The position numbers were made by a program, and so were the translations under genes. 64,000 nucleotides of DNA from Cymbidium sinense (lineage: Eukaryota; Streptophyta; Magnoliopsida; Asparagales; Orchidaceae), in NCBI GenBank assembly GCA_021442155.1, contig CM038215.1:211910982-211974981 (forward strand), in the 5' to 3' direction. Positions 1 through 11,095 of the stretch are shown one piece after another (the stretch's first letter is position 1; every line of letters begins with the position of its first letter). The notes below the pieces were generated by a model. It did no database searches, had not been told where the DNA came from, and was given only the letters and a program-made list of their open reading frames with translations.

Positions 1-1480
1 TTAACAACATCCCTATCTATTTCACCATCATTTTGAATAATAGACCTGATATATCTGCAAAGTTCACTCCTTTTAATGACTTGGTCACCCAATGTCATAA
101 CCTCACTATTAGATCTTCTACAACTAAAATTACACTCGATATATTTAGGTTTAGCTTAAACGAAAACCTTTAGTCTCTACAGTTGACGTCTATAATTCAA
201 GTTTCTTTTGAACTCTCTAGTCTTATCAACAAGAAGAATATCAAGTAAAAAGTATGCGCCAAGATACAGATACAGCCTCCTGTAAATGCCTAGTAAGAAC
301 ATTCATAACTAAAGCAAAAAGATATGGGCTTAAAGCCGATCCTTGTGAAATCCAATTGAAATAAGAAAAAATTGGTTAATCCTTCTTACGTTTGAACACA
401 AGTGACAATTTTAATATATATATTCTTAATGACTTGAATGTAGCCAATATTATCTTCTTTCTTTTTTAAGTAATAGATTTTCCTTTTGATTCTCCAGCAT
501 ATTTTTTACATCTTACTTAATCTCACTTGCTACTTTTTTCTATATAACATCAACATTTTCATGAACAACCCAAATTCTAAGATATAGTAGCTTATTTTTA
601 AAAATATTTTTATTAGTGTTCTTTAAGTACTCGCATCTAATCCTAAGATAATACTTTGATTTATTTTTTATCTTCATTTTAAAATTTAAAACTGGTTATT
701 GTTGTTGATACTTAAATTTTCATCCGAAATGACCTTACAATCTTTACAATATAAACGATATAATTTTCTTACCAGAAAATAATCAATCTGTGTTTTACTA
801 GGTTCATTTTTATATGTAATAATATACTCATCTTTTTTCTTAAATAAAGTATTTACAACTATAAAATCATAAGCTAAAATAAAATCTAATATTGTCCTAC
901 CTTCTTCATTAGTTCTTCAAGCTCATAGCCACCATGAATACTTTTAAAATGTTCTATTACTTTACCAACATATCCATTTAAATCTCCTCCAATAAATACT
1001 TTCTTCGAGATGTATTCTTTGTATTAATCATTCTAAGTCATTTTAAAAATTTTATTTTGAGCTTACATCTAAACTCACTTGAGGATCATAAATACTTGTG
1101 ACTTTAATAATCTTAGTATCAATAATAATCTTTAAAGCTATAATTCTATATCAAATTCTATTAATATCTACAATATTATTCTTCAAATTTTTATTTATAA
1201 TCACAGTTATATCATTTATAGTGCAACTCCTACTTGAATACTAATATTTAAAATCTAAATTATCAATCTATTTGGCCTTCTCTCAACCCATTTAGTTTCT
1301 TGAATACATAAGATATTTATCTTTCTATTAAGTATAATATCTATTAATTTTATTAATTTACTTGTAAGAGTACCAATATTTCAAGTTCCTAACCTAATTC
1401 TAATTTGATAGACTAACTTCTTTACCTGCATCCATCCATAATATGGGAACCCTTGCTTATTTAATATTGCATCCGAGCGT
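1..1480 (-). pseudogene. RTE-type LINE, endonuclease plus partial reverse transcriptase, decayed
   Basis: Read on the minus strand, this is the pol of a plant RTE-clade non-LTR retrotransposon. The apurinic endonuclease comes first: GTWNIGTLT-like start near 1,390, INILCIQETKW near 1,300, a GGDLNG motif near 985 and an ITYKN..TQID motif near 790. A linker follows at about 750-380. The reverse transcriptase is represented by GSALSPYLFALVMNVLTRHL near 345-285, a degraded catalytic box near 235 (RILFT instead of the usual MLFADD), and a C-terminal stretch ending DGEIDRDVV at the window edge. The first half of the RT, several hundred bases, is missing between about 380 and 360. Many stops and frame changes show a dead copy. 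The family call rests on these recognised motifs. The 3' end lies outside the window. Confidence 0.85.
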
Positions 1481-2479
1481 TGATATGTAAATTGTAATAC
1501 CCAAAAATACACAATAGGTAAAATTTAATACATTTTAAAATCTACCCCAATTTTCACATTCCTCAAACATCATCCAAATCATTTTCATAAAATCCTACTT
1601 ATTTTTCTTATTAAAAAGAATTGTAATATACACATATTATTAATATTTATAATATATTGTCTTAAATAAGTTATAGAAAACCAATTAAGTTTATTTCATT
1701 TTCACTATTTTTAGTGTAGTACTGTAGCAATTTATTGTTCATCCGATTAACATATTGTAGCAAATTCAGATTTCCACTTACCACAGCATGCATTGGCTGA
1801 TTTAAATGGGTAGTTGACGTGTAGGGATGTGATTTAATGAAGTATATTAATAATTAACTAATGAACTTATTTGTATTAATAAAACACTAATATAGCATTC
1901 CCATTTCCTCTCAGTTCTGTTTTGTCTTGAGTTCCTACTGCTCATGGATCAGTTTTCAGCCAAGGAGAAGAAAAAAAGGGGGCTGTTGGTCAGCTAAGAA
2001 AAAAAATTAAGATAATTTAATTAAATAGGTAAATACATAATCTAATTTATTAAGTATTATAATTAACTATTACACATTTTCTAATTTAAACCCTATTTTA
2101 AATGCAAACCGAGTTCCAAAGATGGAAAACAAATGGGATTTAAAGAGATGTATAAGTCATATAAATTAATGTAAATATATGCTAGTATTATTTGATTAAG
2201 CAGTTTTCTTATTAATTTCATCCATTATAGTATTTGATTTTAATTATGTAGCAAATTATGAGTTTTGATAAGTTGGAAAATTTGAGCTTTTTGATGGAAT
2301 TGGGGTAAGTATGGATTTTATTTATACGTATATGTGTGTAGTCTGAAATTTAATAGGATGATATTAATTTAATTTAATAATTCTTATATATTTTCTTAGC
2401 TAAATACTGTAGCAATCTAAAAAAATTTAGAATTTGATTGAAATTAGTAGAAATTGAGTATTTGCATATATTCAACTAT

Positions 2480-2482
<3 letters not shown>

Positions 2483-2524
<42 letters not shown>
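2483..2524. repeat. (AT)n microsatellite
   Basis: About 21 uninterrupted AT units. Confidence 0.95.
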
Positions 2525-2528
<4 letters not shown>

Positions 2529-3168
2529 TTTGATTTAGAATTGTTAAAAATACTAAATGAAATGTTATGTATATAAATATGATAAATTTATTAATATTAT
2601 CCTAATTTAACCAGGTAAATAGCATTTGACATAAATTTAAGTAGTGTTGGAGTAGTGTAATAGTCTGATTGCAAAAGATTGGATGCAGTGAGGTCGGATT
2701 CATGTAAGAGATTGATATGTTTATTATATGTAAGCTCATGTTTATGTTAAATAATTTATTAAATCAAAGAAAATCCAATGATAGGATGCATATTTAAGGA
2801 AGCATCAAAGAAATTACAATACTAGCTTAAATATTGAGGTGAAACTTATAATTGTTAATTTAAATTCAGATTTTTATAGAATTATTGGTTGTCACTATTT
2901 CTATTACTTATTGTGAATATTTTATACATTGCATATAGATATTTCTATCATATCTTGTTCATATATAAATGATTATTTGCACAGCTTAAAATAATGCTTT
3001 TTGATTTATTATGATTATAATTAAGTTAGATTCCTTGATGAAATATTATATTGTTATGCATTTTGATAAATGAATTAGTGTAGATATTGCTAATTGTCAA
3101 ATGAAAAGTAATGCATATGATAAGCAGAGAAATATCATGAAATTGTTATAGGTGAATTATTTTATAAA

Positions 3169-4263
3169 TTTGCATTGATAAGTAAAAGTAATGATGAGAT
3201 GAGCCTTTGATAGGTAATTTTATAGTTCCTGGCTCTTGGTTTATAAGTTGGATAAAACCAAATGGTGTGAGGGGGCTATTTATATTAAGTGTGGATACGG
3301 TCAATCTTATTAGTAGCTTTGGCCAACGGGTTGAGTAAAGACTCTTATATATTATTGGAGTCAAACATATATAAATATAAATGATATTTCAAATAAGACA
3401 GTTTGATTTAAGAATTGAACAAGACTTCATGAAATCAATTACTTATATGTAGTCTCCTCAACTGTTTATATTTCATAGCCTTACAGACTACTGTTTAGCT
3501 TCTATGCTTATTAGCATATTTTTATTATTATTCAGTTCTTACACATGTAAGCATACCTTTGTTTGCTGTTACTATTTTGCTTTTATACTTATGAGCATAC
3601 CTTTGTTAGCAGCTTTGGCCGACAGGTTGAATGAAGACCCTTATATTTTACAGGAGTCAAACATATACAAACATAAATGATATTCAAATAAGATAGTTTG
3701 ATTTAAGAATTGAACAATACTTCATGAAATCAATTACTTATATGTAGTCTCCTCAGCTGTTTATATTTCATAACTTACAGATTACTATTTAGCTTATATA
3801 CTTATTAGCATATCTTTATTACTATTCAGTTCTTACACATGTAAGCATACCTTTGTTTTTTGTTGCATTGATAAGTAAAAGTTTTGATGAGATGAGCCTT
3901 TGACAGAAAATTTTAGAGTTCCTGGCTCTTGGTTTATAAGTTGGATAAGACCAAATGGTGTGAGGGGGCTATTTATATGAAGTGTGGATACGGTCAGTCT
4001 TATTAGCAGCTTTGGCCAACGGGTTGAGTGAAGACTCTTATATTTTACAGGAGTTAAATATATACAAACATAAATGATATTTCAAATAAGGCAGTTTGAT
4101 TTAAGAATTGAACAAGACTTCATGAAATCAATTACTTATATGTACTTTCCTCGGCTGTTTATATTTCATTGCCTTACAAACTACTGTTTAACTTCTATAC
4201 TTATTAGCATATCTTTATTACTATTCAGTTCTTACACATGTAAGCATACTTTTGTTTGTTGTT
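3169..4263 (+). repeat. Internal triplication inside the LTR-like block
   Basis: A segment beginning GCATTGATAAGTAAAAG at 3,172 recurs at 3,865, an offset of 693 bases. A middle, partial copy starts at the TAGCAGCTTTGGCC site (3,607; matching sites at 3,311 and 4,004). Copies 1 and 3 are about 395 bases and the middle copy about 258. They differ by scattered substitutions, so the duplications are not recent. The short open frames read through the repeats are by-products. Confidence 0.85.
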
Positions 4264-4660
4264 ACTTTCATGCAAATTGAACTTTATATGCATGTTTTTT
4301 CATCAATCGTGTGTTAGATTTACTTTAGCACTATTTGTCTCATTAGGCTTTTAGCTTATGATATTACACATTGACTTTTAGATAAGAACAAGAAGGAGAG
4401 TAGTGGCTAGACAAGACTTCTAGCTTATACAATTTTGATAGACTGTAATGACTTTTTGGATATGCACAAAATTTTATATTTTGATGTCTTTAATTGTTAT
4501 GTATTTATATTGATATTCAATGTTATATGCTTATAAATATGTGATTTAAATATGAAATAATTAGTAGAAGAATTTGAAATGGAAGAGTTTGTTCGTAATA
4601 ATTTAGTGAGATTTAGTTTTCACCTATTTGTCTTAAATCGTTGCATGTTGGGATGAGTTG

Positions 4661-5530
4661 GTGGAAGCTACGTTTGAATGAGTCATCATATTTTATAAGA
4701 TCCTAGACTGGCCTTGGGATAAAGGGAGTCATTTGGGGTTTGATAGAAATAGAGGGACGTGCAATGATAGCTTGGGAGGTTCATGTAGTAGAGGAGATGG
4801 GGGTGTTACCAAGGAAGCCGTGCAAGACAAAGGGAGCTAAGGCAAAATCAGAAGAGAGGGTCAATGAATTTTTGTGCAGACTGTGGTGCAAAGCGGAGAG
4901 GAGATGCTTGGGTGGTGTATAAATTATGCCAAAAAAGGTCGGCTCTAAATTCAAATCTAGATTTAAGGGACTGAATCTAAATATAAATTTGAATTCATTA
5001 AGTCTAAAAGGGACTAAATCTAAATATAAATTTAGACTCAATAAGTTTAGATAAGATTGACTTTATATGTTGAAACATTAATGCCGTAAAAGTTTAAAAG
5101 ACTAAATAAAAGTCAGCAAGTGCAACTCATTTAAAGATTTTGATATTATTACCTTTTTTATGTCATTAACATTTATATGCCTCTCTTTTATGTAGACTAG
5201 TTACAATTTTCATTTAAAAAATGCCTTGTGATATGCCTCTTAATGAACCTAATGAGGAGCAGGTATGAGCCACAATTAAAGTTTATGATCCTCATTATTG
5301 AGCTCAATTGCATAATCGTCTATTATGACATTAGGATATGTTGATGGGGGGAGGTATTTGCAATGGCTCATTTTCTCGATCATCTCGCATACCATTCTTT
5401 GATTCAGATCTTCCGTCAAGGCATGATCCTTCTTTTTGAGTTATGAACTTGAGGTTGAGACATAGTCATAATGTCCTGTGAGAGTGAGTCATAAATGATC
5501 TTAATTATAGAGATCAGGATATACCCCTCA
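4661..5530. other. Gene-free stretch, probable retroelement remnant
   Basis: No supportable gene. A G-rich patch at 4,740-4,920 is locally open on both strands but matches nothing I recognise. At 4,965-5,045 the phrase GGGACTAAATCTAAATATAA occurs twice in slightly different forms, a small local duplication. Confidence 0.5.
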
Positions 5531-5860
5531 TTGCACATTTGAATCCACTCGTGTTCTATCATGATGTGCACGAAGAGAAGGATACATCCATCGTGATGTG
5601 CTTGTTACCACATGATGGGTACTATCGCGCCCTGGTACCCTCCTCCCTAACAAGCACATCAGTAAGTGAAGGCTCATCATAATTAGGAACCATCTTTGGG
5701 TACATCCTTCAATAAGAGAAGGCACATCATGACAGGTACTATCGTGCTCTGGTAACAAGCACATCTTGATGGGTACATTCGTTAGGGCATGATCCTTCAG
5801 TTGAGCATGATGTAAGAGTAACAAGCACATCTAAATCCACTCATGTTCTATCTTCACTTT
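5531..5860. repeat. Local direct repeats around AAGCACATC
   Basis: The phrase ATCCACTC(G/A)TGTTCTATC occurs at about 5,533 and again about 302 bases later. Between them, words such as AACAAGCACATC, GGTACTATCG and GGCA/TCATCAT recur three to four times. The pattern is a degenerate local duplication, not a clean tandem array. Confidence 0.6.
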
Positions 5861-5904
5861 TAAATGAAAAGTTATTAGTAGAGTGGATTGAGAGTGATAC
5901 CACT

Positions 5905-6756
5905 TTGATATTATCGATAGATGTTAATGCGACTTATCTAGCTTCTCACTCTATTGAGCTAGTCAGGGATAATCATATGTGCATGGGAGATAATACTGAG
6001 CACCCATTTATTGAGGAATCAGATGCTTTGGATTTTGGTTTTAAGTTACCCATGTTAGGCTTTACTTGGGTGATGGTGAGTGGTGCTCCAGATGATTTTT
6101 CAACAAATCTCGACTCTTGTGTATAGAGCAGCCCCACTTTTAGTATAAGGAATATAACTCAGAAGCACTTATCTAGTCTAAAAATTTCATGCTTCATCTC
6201 CAGGATACATTTGAGACCTTCACACTTACCTTATTACAATTTCTCAAAGAGTCTATTCCATATAGTAACAGTTTTGCTCCAATTGCTTTTGAGCGTCAAC
6301 CTGGAAGTTTTGCCCAAGCTTTCTAGCTTTTGCATAGAGGCAAATTCACTACTGGACTGTGCTGCTGCTTTGGGTCTTGAAGCAAAAGAGTTATAGCTTT
6401 GGGAATCCTTATACTGTGATATTGAATTTGGACTGTTTCAATTGCATATTACTTACCAAGAGCTCTTGTCAGACACTAATTAATCTAGAGACTTATTCAA
6501 TATTACCTCCGATAAGGTTTCTCAAGTCTATCTAAACCTCGAGTATAGCCTCAAAGCCTTAAGAGCATACCAGAGAAAGCTCTTTTGAGCACAAATTGAG
6601 CTTCTTGATATCTCTGTTGAGTTGAGAGAGCTGCAGCAGAGGAGACAATGTTTACTAGAGAGGAGATCTATAGTGAGATGAGCTGTCACTGCTATAGAAA
6701 AAGATTATTCACAGATGAATGCTCAAGTGTCTAAACTTGAGTAGATGCTCTTTTTA
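5905..6756 (+). pseudogene. Decayed ORF with C-terminal coiled coil, possibly plant-mobile-domain related
   Basis: An open frame runs 5,905-6,126 (73 residues, starting MILSIDVNAT). After frame changes, a charged heptad-rich stretch follows from about 6,540 to 6,750: LRAYQRKL, AQIELLDISVELRELQQRR, then NAQVSKLE, interrupted by three stops (near 6,586, 6,678 and 6,742). This leucine- and glutamine-rich coiled coil resembles the C-terminal part of plant-mobile-domain or other transposon-carried ORFs, but I see no diagnostic motif of those families. It is not a functional gene as it stands. It could equally be a fragment of a retroelement ORF. Confidence 0.35.
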
Positions 6757-6759
6757 TTA

Positions 6760-8520
6760 GTTTGTGATTAGAAAACTGCTTTTTTAACATGTTCAGGATA
6801 TATAGGAGAGGCAGGCTACTCTAGCTTATCGATCTCATACCTCTTCTATTTGTATCATAAAGATTCAGACTAATTATATGTAGCTGAATTTCTTTGTAGT
6901 GATTATTCTATCACTTCAAATGTATTGTCTGTAAACTTTATGATTAGTAATGTTTCAAATATTGTGTTTTCTTCTTTTCTTTTGTTGTTGATCATAATAA
7001 TAAATAAATAACAAATGTATCATGTCCAATTGATAAGACATTCGTTGGGGGATAATTTATTCACGGCTAAAAGTAAAATTAAAAAAAAATCAAAATCCTA
7101 ATTACACCCTAACCATCAATCCACGTCAGCAAAATTGTAAGAGGAGAGGAGCGAGAATGGTTAGAGCTTGAAATGTTAAAAAAGGTGGACGGTCTCGATC
7201 GAACTCTCTCATATGCACACACCAACCTGAGCAAGTGAAGGAGAGGAAAGACTGAGAGCTTATAGTCCCGTGGAGGAAGCCATTGTCACACCCTACCATT
7301 GCTTGGAGGAAGACGTCGTCATTGCACCCTAGCCGCCGTGTGAGAACCCCGGCCAAACCTCTCGGTCGAATAAGAGCCAAAGCTTCCTTGCTGTGGCTTG
7401 AGAAAATCCCTAGCTGAAACCCCTTTAGGGCTATTTCAAGTTAAAAAGGGCCTAAATTTCAAGATTACCCCTTCCCTTCCATGCTTTGAGTAAGGATAAG
7501 CAAGGGTATTTTGATCCAATGCAGGATATAAAGACTTTTTTTGTTCGAATCTTAGGTAAATTTCATCACAAAATTTATTATAATTAATTCTTTATTCCAT
7601 AAGAAAATTTACAAAGACCTCCACCGTCAATCTTGGATCTAGAGTAAGGGAGAAGAGCATAAACACATTGTTCCGCAAAACATAGATTCGTAAGTCATCA
7701 TTTTGCCGAAATTAAAGATAATTAACTAAAAATTTAAATTATTTGAAATTAATTAAATACAGTCTTATAATTTTGAAGACCCGCGTTTGCTGATCTTTTA
7801 TCGGGATGAAAAATTTACGAAGATCTTCGCTATTGATCTTAGTTTCAGTGCAAGATGAATATACCTCCCTTCATCAATCTTAGATTCGAAGTAAGAGAGA
7901 AGGGTGCACATAATATTAAAATTCGAGAAACGCAGCACTGCTAAGCTGTAATATTATCAAAATTTGGTGAAAATTATTATTGGACTTAAAATCTTAAAAT
8001 TTAATATAAAATCAAGATTAAAATAGAAAATGGTCAAATATTGAATTATTGAATAAAAATAACCTATAATTTTAAATTTTAAAATTATGCGCAATCATTC
8101 AATCTCTATTTCTTTCACATTAAACAATAAAGTCTATAAGTGAAAGACTTAAGTTCTTGAAGATTTAAACTTAAATGATTAACTCTCTAAATAAATTTAA
8201 CACACTAATGAATTCTGATTAATTTCTTCGTGTGGCAAATCCTGAATTAATGGTAATTGATTATTTAAAGAAACTCTATAATTGTCGATCATTTAAATTA
8301 ACTAAATATAACATATAATCCAAATACAAATAAATAACCTAATAATATTAAGTTATTTTAATTATGAAATGATCAAAAAATCAATTGGATATTTCGATGA
8401 ATATAAGCCAAGTCTTATCTTGTTTGTAAGACAGGCTTCAATACTTAACACGAGCTTTTGAATAGACATAAATTTAACTCAAATTTAGACACCTATAAAA
8501 CAAATATCAATATTAAACAC
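6760..8520. other. Gene-free stretch with a GC-richer island
   Basis: No gene seen. A GTTGGGGGAT word at about 7,044-7,053 looks like a polypurine tract but I could not confirm an LTR after it. A GC-richer island lies at about 7,125-7,480 within otherwise AT-rich DNA. An open frame read across the island on the minus strand matches no family I know. A paired phrase of the type TCTTAG(A/T)TTCGA...GTAAG.GAGAAG occurs near 7,630 and 7,880. Confidence 0.4.
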
Positions 8521-9480
8521 TTGCATTCCAAAGAGATGTAAGTCTAATCCAATTTGGCATTCTAAAGGGATATAAGTCCAACCCTAATCGGTATTTGAAA
8601 GGATGTAAGTCCAATCCTAATCGGCATTCCAAAGGGATGTAAGTCTAACCGAATCAGCATTCCAATGGATGTAAGCTAAACCTGTGTTTGCAAATATAAA
8701 TATCACTCCAAACATCGGCATTCCAATGGATGTAAGCACAATGTTTGTTTGCAAGGAAAACTTTAACCATATTTGAACATGACATTCTAATAGATGTAAG
8801 TCCAATCTATGTTTATCATGAAAACATTACATCATTCAAACTGGCATTTCAATTGATGTAGGTGCAGTCACTTGTTCATCATGCGAACTTCCCTAAAATT
8901 ATGGCATTCCAAAAGGATACTAATTCTAGCCACTAGTTCGAAATGCAAACACCAATTCAATTTGACATTCCGAAGTCATGTAAGTCCAACCCAAATTGGT
9001 TTTTCGAAAGGTTATAAGTCAAACCTAAATCGACATTCCAAAGGGATGTAAGTCCAACCTAAATTGGAGTTCCAATGGATGTAAGCCCAAGCCATTGTCG
9101 TAAGGCAAGTTCACATTTAAAAATGCAGCATTCCAAAGGGATGTAAATCCAACCCAAATCGGCATTCCAATGAGATGTAAGTCAATCCAAATCAGCATTT
9201 TAAATGGATGTAAGTCCAATCTATATTTGCAATGCAAACACCACTCCAAGCATAGCATTCTAATGGATGTAAGCCCCACTCATTTTTGCAATGCAATCAT
9301 CACTTCAAAACTAGCATTCTAATGGATGTAAGCCCAGTTGCTATTCGCAATGCTTACTCCATATCTAAAATTATGTCATTCCAATGGATGTAAGTCCTAT
9401 GCATGCCTAAAATGCAGACTTCAATCACTCAAATCATGACATTACAATAGATGTAAGCCCTACGCATGTTTTGCAGATTT
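8521..9480 (+). repeat. Degenerate minisatellite, core GGCATTCCAATGGATGTAAG
   Basis: About 20 copies of a core reading (G/A)GCATTCCAA(A/T)GG(G)ATGTAAG(T/C)CCAA. Starts are near 8,523, 8,558, 8,600, 8,624, 8,657, 8,718, 8,782, 8,844, 8,903, 8,963, 9,003, 9,031, 9,067, 9,127, 9,160, 9,193, 9,254, 9,312, 9,376 and 9,439. Spacing falls in two classes, about 33-41 and about 59-64 bases. The longer units carry an extra GTTTGCAATGCAAACA-like insert. Frames running through the array on the minus strand yield only low-complexity HPF/LWNA repeats. Confidence 0.9.
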
Positions 9481-10160
9481 CATAAAATTGAATTATTGGG
9501 TAGACTTACAAGTTAAGTTTAGCTTAAATAATTCATTAAACAATTGTACAAACTCTAGTCTATTCGAGATCTTTTAGACTAGGCAACCCATAGCTATTGA
9601 TTAGACTTCCTAGACATTACGGCTAATAACTCTTTGATGTTGGTAGACTGGAATGATAGCAATCCCGGGATGACGGAACCATGGGATCTTGATTCGCACT
9701 ACTCTCCGTTTTTTTATAAATTGTCATCCACACCATACCACTAAATATTGATTTACATCGGGGATTAATATATATTTCCAACCTAATCGAGAGTGCTCTT
9801 ACTGTAATAAGAGAGGTAATTAACTATGGATGTTTGCATTCATAGGAAGTAGAACCTGATCTAATTATACCCTAACAGAAGTTTACGGGAAATTTGGTTG
9901 AATATAAACCAATCTACCTTACTAGAACAAACTTCCTAACATCCTTAAAATTGGTGGAGATCTCCAAGGTGTTTTTAGTGATCAGGTGGCATTATTTACA
10001 ATTGACGTGGATTATATGATGAATATTGAAGATTATAAGGGAGCTATTCACCTAAAAAGTTTGTTTAGAAAGCTTAAAAAGTTTGTGGAAGAGGTGCATA
10101 ATGTTTTGCTGAAGATTGGAGATTTATTTTGCATTTTTTATTTCTTTTGTAAATCCATGT
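9481..10160. other. Gene-free stretch between minisatellite and Copia-like LTR
   Basis: No gene is visible. The segment 9,960-10,160 may be the degraded 3' end of a Copia internal region, because it leads directly into the polypurine tract that follows, but no protein motif is readable. Confidence 0.4.
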
Positions 10161-10580
10161 GAAGGTGGAGATTGTTAAAGTTTGTGACTTGTATTTTGTT
10201 AAGCTTGGATAATCACCCACTCGGATTAGTAAAAAATCTTAAGCATATAAATTGAAAGCCTCTACAGTTGGATTGATCTTATTATAGTTTTTAGATTGTA
10301 ATTTGTGCTCTTACTTCTACTGGCCTCTCATGAGTATTTTTCTATGAAGGATCTTGTAGAAGTCAATAAATACTTCCTCACTTTGTACTATAATGAAACC
10401 CTTATTACTTTTTGGGTTGGTCTTATGTAAGTCACAACTCCTCACTTATAACTCTTTTCTTTTCGATATAATAAATTCTCTTTCTCTATGAATGCCTTTT
10501 TTTGCCTAGGTAAAATTGTGTTTCCTGATTTGTTCTTTGTGGTTTGTTTTTCTGTTCTTATTCTAATATTTTCTAACTTG
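10161..10580 (+). mobile_element. Copia-like polypurine tract and LTR remnant
   Basis: GAAGGTGGAGA at 10,161-10,171 is the form of polypurine tract used by many plant Copia elements. It is followed at once by TGTTAAAG, a plausible LTR start at 10,173. Downstream come TGTAATTTGTGCTC, a GTCAATAAATAC stretch and AATAAATTCTC, as expected of an LTR with poly(A) signals. The right end is not sharply defined (somewhere near 10,580). This is either a 3' LTR or a truncated solo copy. It sits about 500 bases upstream of the MATE exons and may have displaced the 5' part of that gene. Confidence 0.45.
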
Positions 10581-11095
10581 CCAACTCAAATTTAATTAAA
10601 AAATAACTTTTAAAATATTCATTTATCTCAAAATAGTTTTTCCTCATACAAGCCCAAACTTTTACCACTTCAATTCAAGTATGAATTGTTGAAGAAAATT
10701 ACCAAAAACTTGATATGTTGAGTAGTGGAAAAGCTGAAATCCCAATTAAAAGCTAAAGGACATTAATTGCATGAACATTACTATTAATCTATCGAATAAT
10801 TTAATCATTTAAAGCTTAGGCTAATAATGTAAAAAGTAGCATAATTTATATATACAAATACACACACATATATATATACATACATACATGCAATACATAC
10901 ATATACATATAGTTTTAATAATTTTGATGACAATTGAGATATAAAATTTTTTAGGACTTTTGATTTTTACCTTAGCAAACTTTTAGTATTATATTTTGAT
11001 GAGACTATTTTACAATCAAATCAAATATCATGAGACTTATAGCTGATTTACTTCTTTAATAAATTGTCTTCACATACGTATATCTGATTTGGCAG

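Larger units (their letters stand above)
1493..4660 (+). repeat. Probable Tekay/Del-type Gypsy LTR (partial or solo)
   Basis: The block opens with TGTAATACCCAAAAATACAC, a start typical of Tekay/Del LTRs. At about 1,930-1,980 a stretch reading TTTTCAGCCAAGGAGAAG resembles the transcribed leader of such LTRs. An internal segment is repeated three times further on. No primer-binding site, polypurine tract or target-site duplication was found, and the right edge is a guess placed where the recognisable sequence ends. There is no coding potential inside. Strand follows the TG start. Lineage is inferred from memory of related LTRs, not from alignment. Confidence 0.45.

Noticed and set aside
4740..5041. 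Overlapping open frames on both strands
   Set aside because: Short, no motif, no neighbouring gene signals.
7126..7380. Minus-strand frame of 84 codons in a GC-rich island
   Set aside because: No recognised motif, no splice or promoter context; the island alone explains the open frame.
9025..9279. Open minus-strand frame of 84 codons
   Set aside because: Read-through of the GATGTAAG minisatellite; the peptide is the repeat unit itself.
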